Assembly (NCBI GenBank): GCA_031556405.1
Contig: JAVBTC010000119.1
Coordinates: forward strand, 1 to 33,259
Direction of reading: 5' to 3'
DNA length: 33,259 nucleotides
DNA from: WQZF01 sp031556405
Lineage (GTDB): Bacteria > Pseudomonadota > Gammaproteobacteria > Burkholderiales > Rhodocyclaceae
Shown: in pieces, positions 24,869 through 32,498 of the stretch
How positions within the stretch are numbered: position 1 is the stretch's first letter
Layout: each line of letters opens with the position of its first letter
The notes under the pieces: generated by a model
Database searches by the model: none
Seen by the model: only the letters and a program-made list of their open reading frames with translations
Told to the model about the DNA's origin: nothing
Position numbers and translations under genes: made by a program

Positions 24869-26128
24869 ATGTCAAACCGTCCGTTCGTTTTCATCTTCCT
24901 GTTGCTCGCCAGTCTTTCCGCCTGGCCCGGTAATGACGAATCGGCAACGATGTCGTTCAGCCTGCCCGGACAGCCCCTGGCATACGAGGAGGCAACGACT
25001 GCCGTTCCTCCTGAATATCTGGAAAAAAATTTCTGGTACTCGGTTTCTATTAATGACGAAAGCCTGAAGATCGATAGGGTCCGGCAAACGAGGCCTTCGG
25101 ATTGGTTGTACGTGGAAGGAAAGAATTCCGAGGAATTCGCCGGGGTCGTGGCCGATTTCTCCAAACGGGGCTCTCCCGCGCTCGCACTTCCCGAAGGCAG
25201 CCTTTTTGCTTTCAGCACTTCCGACAAGCGCCGTTTCAAGCCGGGACAATATCCTTCGCTGCTGAATTCCGGTCAAATCCTGCGCACGGATTGGGAACAA
25301 ACCATTTCTCTCGGCGCGGAAACCTGGACCGTCTTCACGCTCCACGAAAAAAGACCCGACGGCATTCTGCTTGCCGGATCGATCACACTGGTCGCCAGCA
25401 ACTCGAAAGGAGAGCGGCGCGTACTCGTCCCGCCCGCGACGGAAATGGCTTTCGCGCGTCAGGAACTCCTGTGGCTTGGCGATCTGGATGGTGACGCGAA
25501 ACCGGATGTACTGCTGAAGCGCGTCTGGATCACCGGCGAGGTCGATTACGTTTTTGCGGTGGAAAACCTGTCGGGTTCCGTTTATGAAGATCCGGACCAT
25601 CCCTACCGGGCCTTTTCCTCGGGTATCGAAGAATCGTTCAGCGTATTCCGGCATGTGGATCAGCGCGTTCCGATGCCTCGGGGAGATTTTGAAAAGGCGG
25701 GTTTCGCTTTTTCCGACGAAGACTGGAACCGGATGCTGGACGAAGCCGCCAAGACGAAACTGCCGAAACTCCTGGCCGACCGCAGCCTGGCCGTCGATGG
25801 CGAGCGCATTCGTTTTACCTTCGAATATCTGCCCCGCGCCGAAGCTTCCGGAAATTTTTCCCATTCTTCCCGGAGCGAAAATTTTTCATGGGAAGGCCCG
25901 GTTCTGGTCAGGGTTCATTTTCGCGATGGGAGCCAGGTATTGATGCAGGCACCGCCACTCGATGGCGGCGGAATCGGAATCCAGGTGGCCCTTTTGAACG
26001 GCGAACCGGCGATCCGGATTTCATTCCAGCCGCACTATAACAACGACTTTACCCGCTACTGGATTTGGAATCCCGCCGGGAAGGGACGATTTCAGCGGCT
26101 GTTGATCGATCAATCGCAAGGCTGCTGA
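24869..26128 (+). CDS. Exported hypothetical protein with an FG-GAP-like motif
   Basis: A 419-aa protein from ATG 24869, preceded by GTGAGGAG. The signal peptide contains RPFVFIFLLLASLSA. The mature protein is beta-rich and acidic. WLGDLDGDAKPDVLLKRVW at about 201-219 resembles the D.DGD...D calcium-binding loop of FG-GAP/VCBS repeats, as in the preceding LprI-domain protein. I recognise no full-length family. It lies 102 nt downstream of the LprI-domain gene in the same orientation and is the last gene of the cluster; a GC hairpin follows. Function is unknown. Periplasmic or outer-membrane-associated location is inferred. Confidence 0.75.
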   Translation: MSNRPFVFIFLLLASLSAWPGNDESATMSFSLPGQPLAYEEATTAVPPEYLEKNFWYSVSINDESLKIDRVRQTRPSDWLYVEGKNSEEFAGVVADFSKRGSPALALPEGSLFAFSTSDKRRFKPGQYPSLLNSGQILRTDWEQTISLGAETWTVFTLHEKRPDGILLAGSITLVASNSKGERRVLVPPATEMAFARQELLWLGDLDGDAKPDVLLKRVWITGEVDYVFAVENLSGSVYEDPDHPYRAFSSGIEESFSVFRHVDQRVPMPRGDFEKAGFAFSDEDWNRMLDEAAKTKLPKLLADRSLAVDGERIRFTFEYLPRAEASGNFSHSSRSENFSWEGPVLVRVHFRDGSQVLMQAPPLDGGGIGIQVALLNGEPAIRISFQPHYNNDFTRYWIWNPAGKGRFQRLLIDQSQGC

Positions 26129-26141
26129 ATCATGGGCAGCA

Positions 26142-26169
26142 TCCGGAGCGGATGACTATTCGCTCCGGA
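26142..26169. terminator. Hairpin at the convergence of the envelope cluster and the D array
   Basis: TCCGGAGCG (26142-26150) pairs perfectly with CGCTCCGGA (26161-26169) around a 10-nt loop. There is no T run, so termination would be weak or factor-assisted. It lies 14 nt after the stop codon of the preceding gene. The following ~165 nt to 26337 are strongly AT-rich with no gene seen. Confidence 0.5.
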
Positions 26170-26337
26170 ACCGATGGGTCATGAGCGTAAGATACGTTAT
26201 TTATAAATATAAATTAAATTTTAATTGATGTGCGTAGCTGAATTTATGGATAAATTAATTTTAATAAATAGAAAATTCCAAAACAAATTTTGCGGTGGTT
26301 ACGAAAAGCCGGGAGGCGTGCGGCACGGCTATGTCTT

Positions 26338-27401
26338 TCAGTCGGTTCCGGATGCGCGTAGCGCCGTCGTCATCGCTTCATCGCCCTTGAGCGCTGCCAG
26401 CGCCAGGGGCGTCATCCGCGCGGCGGTGAACTTCGGCTCGCCGAAACGGTCTTTTTCCGTCAGGCGGTGCAGTACGAAGCCGGTTTTATCCGCTTTTCCA
26501 CCGCACCGGATCAGCGTGCGCGCTGCCTCTCGTTGCCCGTATTCGACAGCGCTCATCAGCAGCGCGGTGTGTGGTGGGCCGTTTTTTCAGGCGCACAGTG
26601 TTTGAAGGCGCGCCCGAATTCGGCGGTTTTTCCCTGACGCAGCAGGCGTGCCAGAGGTTCGGTTTCGAGCATCAGGAGAATCTGCTCCTTTTTCCGGATA
26701 TCTGTGGCGGATTCACCTTCCCTGTCGCGTGCCGCGGAAAAAGCATCTCTGCCTTCATGATCCTTCAGCTTCGGGTCCGCACCTTGGTAGAGAAGCCAAG
26801 CCACCAGAGATTGGTCCACATTCCTCACGGCCAGGTATATCGGCGTCATTCTGATGGCGTTGCGCGCATTGACGGAAATACCTGCCTTGCGCACGATCTG
26901 TGCGATTTCGAGTTCTTCGGACCGGTCCGCGATGGCACGTGGACCAAATGCCAATTCGTGCAGCAGGGTTTGTCCATTAGTCTTGTCGATGGCGCGCGGA
27001 TCGGCACCGCGTGAAAGCAACAACAAGGCTATGTCATAACCTCGCCCGCCAACGACAAGCATCAATGGCGTCAGTGTTGAACCCGGCGATTTCGGTCGAT
27101 CAGGATGCGCTCCGGCATCCAAAAGTCTGCGGACGGTTTTCAGATCGTCCATATCGGCTGCGCGCATCAGAGCACTTGTTTCCGCGAAACACTGGTTGGG
27201 ATTGCCGCCTTCACGTAGCAATTGTTCGATCTGAAGACGTTGAGTGCGAATTGGCACAGGGGAGAAATTTGAAGCCGGGTCTTCGGGGCAATATTCAGGT
27301 ACGTCGGCCTTTGGTGTCCGCGCCGATGCTTCTGTTCCATTCATGGCCAGTGCCAGAAGAAATCCGCACAGACAAACATGAAGCAGCGAAGATAGGCTCA
27401 T
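26338..27401 (-). pseudogene. Exported ankyrin protein, paralogue D4, frameshifted
   Basis: This is the fourth copy of the D family and is split in two frames. The first frame reads from MSLSSLLHVCLCGF (27401), with an in-frame extension to ATG 27443 that overlaps the D3 stop by ATGA, to a stop at 26556-26558. The second frame (ATG 26554-26556 to 26338) supplies the missing C-terminus, AVEYGQREAARTLIRCGGKA. Alignment with D3 shows one base missing near 26568-26572 (GGTGTGTGG for GGTGGCGTGG). Compared with D2, about 17 nt including the GGGA ribosome site are missing before the MSL start. A TGATG overlap at the break could allow restart. It may be a real pseudogene, a split gene or a sequencing error. 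Confidence 0.8.
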
Positions 27402-27439
27402 TTTTGCCGGAATTTCATGGCTCAATGCGCCCAAGTCCA

Positions 27440-28504
27440 TCATTTGACTCCGGAAACACGTAACACCGCTGTCATCGCCTCGTCGCCTTTGAGCGCCGCC
27501 AGCGCCAGAGGCGTCATCCGCGCGGCAGCAAGTTTTGGTTCTCCGAAACGGTCTTTTTCCGCCAGGCGGCGCAGCACAAAGCCGGTTTCATCCGCTTTCC
27601 CGCCGCACCGGATCAGCGTGCGCGCCGCTTCTCGTTGCCCGTATTCGACAGCGGTCATCAGCAGTGCGGTGGCGTGGCGGGCCGTTTTTTCAGGCGCACA
27701 GCGTTTGAAGGATCGCTCGAATTCGGCGGTTTTGCCTTGGCGCAGCAGGCGTGCCAAGGGTTCGGTTTCGAGCATGAGGAGAATTTGCTCCTTTTTCCGG
27801 ATATCTGCGGCGGATTCACCTTCCCTGTCGTGTGCCGCAGAAAAAGCATCTCTGTTTTTATGATCCTTCAGCTTTGGGTCAGCACCCTGATATAGAAGCC
27901 AAGTCACCAAAGATTGATCCGCAGTGCTTGTAGCCAAGTATATCGGTGTCATTCCAATGGCATTGCGCGCATTGACGGAAATACCCGCTTTGCGCACGAT
28001 CTGCGCGATTTCGAGTTCTTCGGGTTGATCGGCGATTTTACGAGGACCAAATGCCATTTCGTGTAAAACAGTCTGCTTGTCGAGTTTGTCGACGTGACGG
28101 GCATTGGCTCCTCGCTCCAATAGCAACAGAGAAATGCCATAACTTCGAGTAGACAATGCCATCGATAATGGCGTCACATTTACATATGCTGGTCGAGGCC
28201 GGTCAGGATGTGCTCCGGCATCCAAAAACTGGCGAACGATTTCCGGGTCATTGGCATCGATTGCCCACATCAAGGGACTCATGCCTGAGAAACATTCATT
28301 CGGGTTTCCATGGCCATGCAATATTTTTTTCAGACGGAGAAGCTGATCACGGCCCAATTCAGGAATCAGGGGGGCATTCATGTCTTCCGCACAATATTCA
28401 GGCACCGCAGCCTTCGGACTGCGCGCTAATGCCGCTGTTCCATTCACGGCCAACACCAACAGGAATCCGTACAGGCAACCATGGAGCAGCAACCGCAGGT
28501 TCAC
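27440..28504 (-). CDS. Exported ankyrin-repeat protein, paralogue D3
   Basis: A 354-aa protein if started at GTG 28504 (NLRLLLHGCLYGFLLVLAV), the position homologous to D1 and D2, with GGAAGGAA upstream. ATG 28510, or ATG 28540 overlapping the D2 stop by ATGA, would add 2 or 12 residues. The signal peptide ends near AALA. Ankyrin units are visible as NPNECFSGMSPLMWAID, GMTPIYLATSTADQSLVTWLLYQGADP and RMTPLALAALKGDEAM. Four mature cysteines (PEYC, NECF, KRCAPEK, IRCGGK) are conserved in D1-D4. Its N-terminal half is closest to D1, its middle closest to D4. Its stop overlaps an in-frame start of D4. Function is unknown; a periplasmic binding or immunity role is hypothetical. Confidence 0.82.
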   Translation of the reverse strand: MNLRLLLHGCLYGFLLVLAVNGTAALARSPKAAVPEYCAEDMNAPLIPELGRDQLLRLKKILHGHGNPNECFSGMSPLMWAIDANDPEIVRQFLDAGAHPDRPRPAYVNVTPLSMALSTRSYGISLLLLERGANARHVDKLDKQTVLHEMAFGPRKIADQPEELEIAQIVRKAGISVNARNAIGMTPIYLATSTADQSLVTWLLYQGADPKLKDHKNRDAFSAAHDREGESAADIRKKEQILLMLETEPLARLLRQGKTAEFERSFKRCAPEKTARHATALLMTAVEYGQREAARTLIRCGGKADETGFVLRRLAEKDRFGEPKLAAARMTPLALAALKGDEAMTAVLRVSGVK

Positions 28505-28536
28505 TCGCATTTCCTTCCCGTTTTTCAAGTACTGGG

Positions 28537-29595
28537 TCATTGCGCCCGTTTCAGCGCCGCCGCCATCGCTTCGTCACCCTTGAGCGCTGCCAGTGCCAAG
28601 GGCGTCATCCGCGCGGCGACGAGCTTAGGTTCTCCGAAACGGTCTTTTTCTGCCAGGCGGTGCAGCACGAAACCGGTTTCGTCCGCTTTCCCGCCGCACC
28701 GGATCAGCGTGCGCGCTGCCTCTCGGTGTCCGTACTCGACGGCGGTCATCAGCAGCACGGTGGCGTGGCGGACAGTTTTTTCAGGAATGCAGTTTTTGAA
28801 GGTGCGCTCGAATTCGGCGGTTTTTCCTTGGCGCAGTAGGCGTGCCAAGGGTTCGGTTTCAAGCAAAAGGGCGGTCAGCTCTCTTGCTGGAAAATCCTCG
28901 TCGTTTTTTGGCGTGCCGTCTCTCCTGACGCGTGCGCGGGTCAGGGCATCCCGGTTTTTGTGGTCTTTCAACGTCCAGTCCGCGCCATGTTGCAAAAGCC
29001 AGGAAATCAACTGATGGTCTGCCATGCCCACCGCCAGATACAGTGGTGTCATTCCGATGGCGTTGCGCGCATTGACGGAGATGCCTGCCTTGCGCGCGAT
29101 CTGCGCGATTTCGAGTTCTTCGGGGCGATCGGCGATGGCGCGCGGGCCAAATGCCAGTTCGTGCAGCAGGGTTTGTCCATCGGTTTTGTTGATAACACGT
29201 GGATCGGCGCCACGCGACAATAGCAACAGGGCGATATCGTAATTTCGCCCGGAAAAAGTAAGCATCAACGGCGTCAATGTCGAACCTGGCGACCTCGGCC
29301 GGTCGGGATGTGCTCCGGCATCCAGAAGCCAGCGCACCATTTGCTGGTCATCCATCGCGATCGCCCACACTAAGATGCTCGTCTCCGCGAAGCATTGATT
29401 CGGATCACCTCCCTCACGCAGCAGCGATTGTTTGACGCGAAGGTACTGGCTTGGGGTGAGAATGAGCATCGGGTCTTCGGGACAATATTCAGGCACCGCA
29501 GCCTTCGGACTGCGCGCTAATGCCGCTGTTCCATTTACGGCCAGCATCAAGAGGAATCCATACAGACAACCATGAAAGAACGAACGCAGGCTCAT
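28537..29595 (-). CDS. Exported ankyrin-repeat protein, paralogue D2
   Basis: A 352-aa protein from ATG 29595 (MSLRSFFHGCLYGFLLMLAV), with AAAAGGGA upstream. A TTG start 14 codons earlier is possible but unneeded. A signal peptide precedes the ankyrin units GDPNQCFAETSILVWAI, LLLSRGADPRVIN, QTLLHELAFGP, GMTPLYLAVGMADHQLISWL and RMTPLALAALKGDEAM. The four family cysteines are present. The N-terminal half resembles D4 (NQCFAETS type), while the middle (GADWTLK...DALTRAR) resembles D1, and the C-terminal third is nearly the same in all copies. It ends in an ATGA overlap with the D3 frame. Function is unknown. Confidence 0.83.
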   Translation of the reverse strand: MSLRSFFHGCLYGFLLMLAVNGTAALARSPKAAVPEYCPEDPMLILTPSQYLRVKQSLLREGGDPNQCFAETSILVWAIAMDDQQMVRWLLDAGAHPDRPRSPGSTLTPLMLTFSGRNYDIALLLLSRGADPRVINKTDGQTLLHELAFGPRAIADRPEELEIAQIARKAGISVNARNAIGMTPLYLAVGMADHQLISWLLQHGADWTLKDHKNRDALTRARVRRDGTPKNDEDFPARELTALLLETEPLARLLRQGKTAEFERTFKNCIPEKTVRHATVLLMTAVEYGHREAARTLIRCGGKADETGFVLHRLAEKDRFGEPKLVAARMTPLALAALKGDEAMAAALKRAQ

Positions 29596-29674
29596 TTGCA
29601 CTTCCCTTTTCGTTTTTATCGGAATTTCATGGCTCAATCATTATTCGTTCCGTCGACATGCTTTTACATGGCCT

Positions 29675-30742
29675 TCATTTGTCTCCGGAAGCACGCAGCA
29701 CCGCCGTCATCGCCTCGTCGCCCTTGAGCGCTGCCAGCGCCAGGGGCGTTATCCGTGCGGCGACGAGCTTCGGTTCGCCGAAGCGGTCTTTTTCCGTCAG
29801 GCGGTGCAGGATGAAGCCGGTTTCGTTTGCTTTCCCGCCGCACCGGATCAGCGTGCGCGCTGCTTCCCGGCGTCCATACTCGACGGCAGTCACCAGCAGC
29901 GCGGTGGCGTGGCGGGATGTTTTTTCTGGAACGCAGTTTTTGAAGGCACGCTCGAATTCGGCGGTTTTTCCTTGGCGCAGCAGGCGTGCCTGGGGTTCGG
30001 TTTCGAGCATCAGAACCACCTGCCCTCTGTCTTGGAAATCCCCGTCGGTTTTGGGCGTCCGGCTGTGCACGCCACGTGCCCGGGTCAATGCGTCCGGGTA
30101 TTTACCGTTTTTCAATGTCCAGTCTGCGCCTTGATACAGAAGCCAAGCGGTCAGTTGCAAGTCGGCACCTTCTGCTGCCAAATACAACGGTGTCATTTCT
30201 ATGGCATTGCGGGCGTTGACGGAAATCCCCGCTTTTCGCACAATCTGCGCGATTTCGAGTTCTTCGGGGCGGTCGGTAATGGCATGCGGCCCGAATGCCA
30301 ACTCGTGCAGCAGAGTTTGTCCATTGGTACTGTTGACAGCACGCGGATTAGCGCCGCGCGATAGCAACATCAAGGCAATGCCATAATTCCGCCTAAGTAT
30401 GACGCTCTCCAGCGGAGTCATCGTGACACCTGCCGGTCGTGGCCGATCGGGATGCGCGCCTGCGTCCAAAAGCTGGCTGACTATTTCCGGATCATTGGTA
30501 TCGACTGCCCACATCAAAGGGCTCATACCCGAGAAACATTCGTTCGGGTCGCCACGCTCGCGTAATATTTTTTTCAGACGGGGAAGCTGATTGCGGCCCA
30601 ATTCCGGAATCAGAGGAGCTTCCGGATCTTCAGAGCAATATTCAGGCACTGTGCCCTTCGGACTGCGTGCTGATGCCCCATCCACTGCCAGAATCAATAG
30701 AAATCCGTACAAGCAACTGTGAAACAAGAGCCGTAAATTCAT
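29675..30742 (-). CDS. Exported ankyrin-repeat protein, paralogue D1
   Basis: A 355-aa protein from ATG 30742 (MNLRLLFHSCLYGFLLILAV), with AAAGGGA 9 nt upstream; in-frame upstream ATGs lack ribosome sites. The signal peptide ends near GASA. Ankyrin units include GDPNECFSGMSPLMWAVD, GQTLLHELAFGP, EMTPLYLAAEGADLQLTAWL and RITPLALAALKGDEAM. Four mature cysteines are conserved. It begins only 40 nt after the stop of the 331-aa gene, so it is probably co-transcribed with it and likely to be its functional partner. The base composition is less GC-rich than that of the housekeeping genes. Function is unknown. Confidence 0.83.
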   Translation of the reverse strand: MNLRLLFHSCLYGFLLILAVDGASARSPKGTVPEYCSEDPEAPLIPELGRNQLPRLKKILRERGDPNECFSGMSPLMWAVDTNDPEIVSQLLDAGAHPDRPRPAGVTMTPLESVILRRNYGIALMLLSRGANPRAVNSTNGQTLLHELAFGPHAITDRPEELEIAQIVRKAGISVNARNAIEMTPLYLAAEGADLQLTAWLLYQGADWTLKNGKYPDALTRARGVHSRTPKTDGDFQDRGQVVLMLETEPQARLLRQGKTAEFERAFKNCVPEKTSRHATALLVTAVEYGRREAARTLIRCGGKANETGFILHRLTEKDRFGEPKLVAARITPLALAALKGDEAMTAVLRASGDK

Positions 30743-30782
30743 TTGGTGCATCCCTTTCATTGCCTTAGTAGTAATCAATGAC

Positions 30783-31778
30783 TTAGTACCCTTCATTTTT
30801 ATACTTGTCATTTACCCCGCCAGCGCGCTCTAGATACTCCGATACGTCGGAAATGGCTTCTGCTTTTCCATTTCCTTGTTTAATGTCGGTAGCAATCAAT
30901 CGGAGTACTTCGGCAACTACGCGGGGACCATTTTCTTGTCTTTTTTCCTGCCAAAGCCGCATTTGTGCATCAATGGTGATCACTTTTTCATCTACTAGCC
31001 GTTGTATCAGCTTATCCAGCATAATGCTATGGGCATTATTCCATGTCTCGACATCCAGCAACTTCATCACGAATTCCAAAATGACACCCCCCAGACGCGA
31101 AACCGCCGCCGCCCGGCTTGCGTTCACGTTTTTCGCTATCGCCCGCATATCCCGTCCGTGTTGCGCCTTGTTCCCCGCTTCATTGAGCCGGGTTTCGGTT
31201 TTCAGGATTTCCCGGCCCTTGTCGTGGTACGGCGTCGAGGAGAGTCCCTGCCGTGCCGCGCCCCGGGCGTTGTGCTGCGCTCCGTGCAGTTCTTCGAGTT
31301 GCCGCGCCAGTACGCGCTGTTCCGCCGAAGGATTGCTCCGTTTCAACATGTGGTGCACGGTGCCGGCGAGCCACTGCCGCAGGATTTTGCCTTCGCGGGC
31401 GCCGCGCACGACGGCGCCGGGCGGCTGGCGGCCGCGGGGGCCGGACATGCCGTCGGTCACGGCGTGCGCCAGGGCGTCCCGCACGGAGGGGGCGCGCTGC
31501 AGGGCGTTGAGGACTTTGCGGTAGGTTTCTTCATCCAGCGTGCTCAGGGTGCGCAGCGCGCGTTCGAACTGGTAGGAATTGTAGTGGCGCAGGGTATCGA
31601 GGTAGTCCAGGTAGTCGAGCCACTTGGGCACGCTGCGGCGGACGATCTTGATTGCTTTTTCGACGGCGCGGTGGTCGTAGACGTAGGTTTCCGTGCCCGG
31701 CTCGGGCATCGGCGGCCGGTCGCCGTAAGTGACCCGGCCTTTGGCGTCGGTGCTGCGGTAGATTTTTTCGTCTCCCAT
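30783..31778 (-). CDS. 331-aa protein with DUF4124-like N-terminus, candidate effector upstream of the ankyrin array
   Basis: From ATG 31778, with AGAAGGA 5 nt upstream. The N-terminus IYRSTDAKGRVTYGDRPP resembles a DUF4124 segment, but no signal peptide precedes it, unusual for that family. The middle is helical and charged (AVEKAIKIVRRSVPKWLDYL, EEELHG-type segments), and the C-terminal ~100 residues (VMKLLDVETWNNAHSIMLDK, DAQMRLWQEKRQ, VSEYLERAGGV) form a separate helical region. DNA for residues ~1-230 is very GC-rich; DNA for the last ~100 codons is much less so, with the break near 31080. It heads an operon with four exported ankyrin proteins. I recognise no catalytic motif. Toxin-like function is a hypothesis; it could equally be a structural or regulatory protein. 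Confidence 0.75.
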   Translation of the reverse strand: MGDEKIYRSTDAKGRVTYGDRPPMPEPGTETYVYDHRAVEKAIKIVRRSVPKWLDYLDYLDTLRHYNSYQFERALRTLSTLDEETYRKVLNALQRAPSVRDALAHAVTDGMSGPRGRQPPGAVVRGAREGKILRQWLAGTVHHMLKRSNPSAEQRVLARQLEELHGAQHNARGAARQGLSSTPYHDKGREILKTETRLNEAGNKAQHGRDMRAIAKNVNASRAAAVSRLGGVILEFVMKLLDVETWNNAHSIMLDKLIQRLVDEKVITIDAQMRLWQEKRQENGPRVVAEVLRLIATDIKQGNGKAEAISDVSEYLERAGGVNDKYKNEGY

Positions 31779-31879
31779 TTTTCCTTCTCCCTGGTTGGCG
31801 TTGTTGCGGACTCTTGGAGGCGAATGTTCCCGCTTCCGGCAAAAGGCGTAAACGGTGGGTATTATGCTCCGCAAGAATA

Positions 31880-31958
31880 AAGGAGGTATTAATGCCGGAA
31901 ATAAAGGCGTGAAAATATTTTCGGCGGTGTTTTTTTACAACATGGGAATATCCTCCTT
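31880..31958. promoter_or_regulatory. Nested inverted repeat with ribosome sites on both strands, upstream of the 331-aa gene
   Basis: Outer arms AAGGAGGTATT (31880-31890) and AATATCCTCCTT (31947-31958) pair with one bulge. Inner arms GCCGGAAATA (31894-31903) and TATTTTCGGC (31916-31925) pair with one G-U, followed on the plus strand by T7 at 31930-31936. Each strand shows a strong Shine-Dalgarno site before a tiny ORF: plus ATG 31892 (MPEIKA) and minus ATG 31961 (MKEDIPML, stop at 31935). It could be a leader or attenuator of the minus-strand gene at 31778. Confidence 0.5.
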
Positions 31959-31961
31959 CAT

Positions 31962-32435
31962 GAAAAGCTCCTTTTTGTCATTTGAAACGGGGCGTTTTGA
32001 GTAAAATAAGGGTGTGGTTTTTGCGGTCTGCAGAAATGCGAAAAATTGTGCAGAAATTCCACGATGAGCAGGTGGTGTGAACCGGAATCGCCTTTTTTCG
32101 CTCAAGACATGGTTTTACGGCCTGTGCGAAGGATCGGCTGCCAATTTCAATTTTCTAGATTTGAAAATAATTTGATTTTATAAGTCTCTACAATAATCAT
32201 ACTTTATTTTATTTTAATTGGAATTTTTCCATCGTATATCCCTGAAGCGTTTTTTGCTTTGAACGCAGATATGGGCGGCGTATAAAATGGGATTTTTTTG
32301 CCGATTTGCTTTGCCCCATTGCTCGTTCTGTTTTTATCGATTGTCCTCGCATTTCCGTTCGATTGTTCGCGGGCCATATTCCGCGCGGGATGAGTCGTCC
32401 TGAAAATCCCATAAAAATATTCCCGGAATGGCGAT
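31962..32435. other. Gene-free AT-rich spacer
   Basis: No supported gene on either strand. The stretch is AT-rich around 32140-32220 and contains a repeated TGCAGAAAT (near 32029 and 32051). GCGTT...AACGC near 32248-32266 is a short inverted repeat. It probably holds the promoter of the minus-strand operon beginning at 31778, but no clear consensus was found. Confidence 0.4.
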
Positions 32436-32476
32436 AAAAAAATCCCCCACGGGGAAAACCCGTAGGGGATTTTTGC
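32436..32476 (-). terminator. Intrinsic terminator of the CoA-ligase/GNAT gene
   Basis: AATCCCCCACGGG and CCCGTAGGGGATT form a ~12-bp stem around a short A-rich loop. On the minus strand it ends in T7 (plus-strand A run 32436-32442). The plus strand also has TTTTT after it, so it may work both ways. It lies 25 nt after the stop codon. Confidence 0.92.
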
Positions 32477-32498
32477 GGGGTTTTCGAAAAGCCGGAGG

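Noticed and set aside
26228..26605. Plus-strand ORF in the AT-rich gap and over the end of D4
   Set aside because: No ribosome site and most of it is antisense to the D4 coding region.
32209..32498. Minus-strand extension with basic peptide MGQSKSAKKSHFIRR
   Set aside because: It continues an out-of-frame shadow of the GNAT gene, has no ribosome site and spans the terminator.
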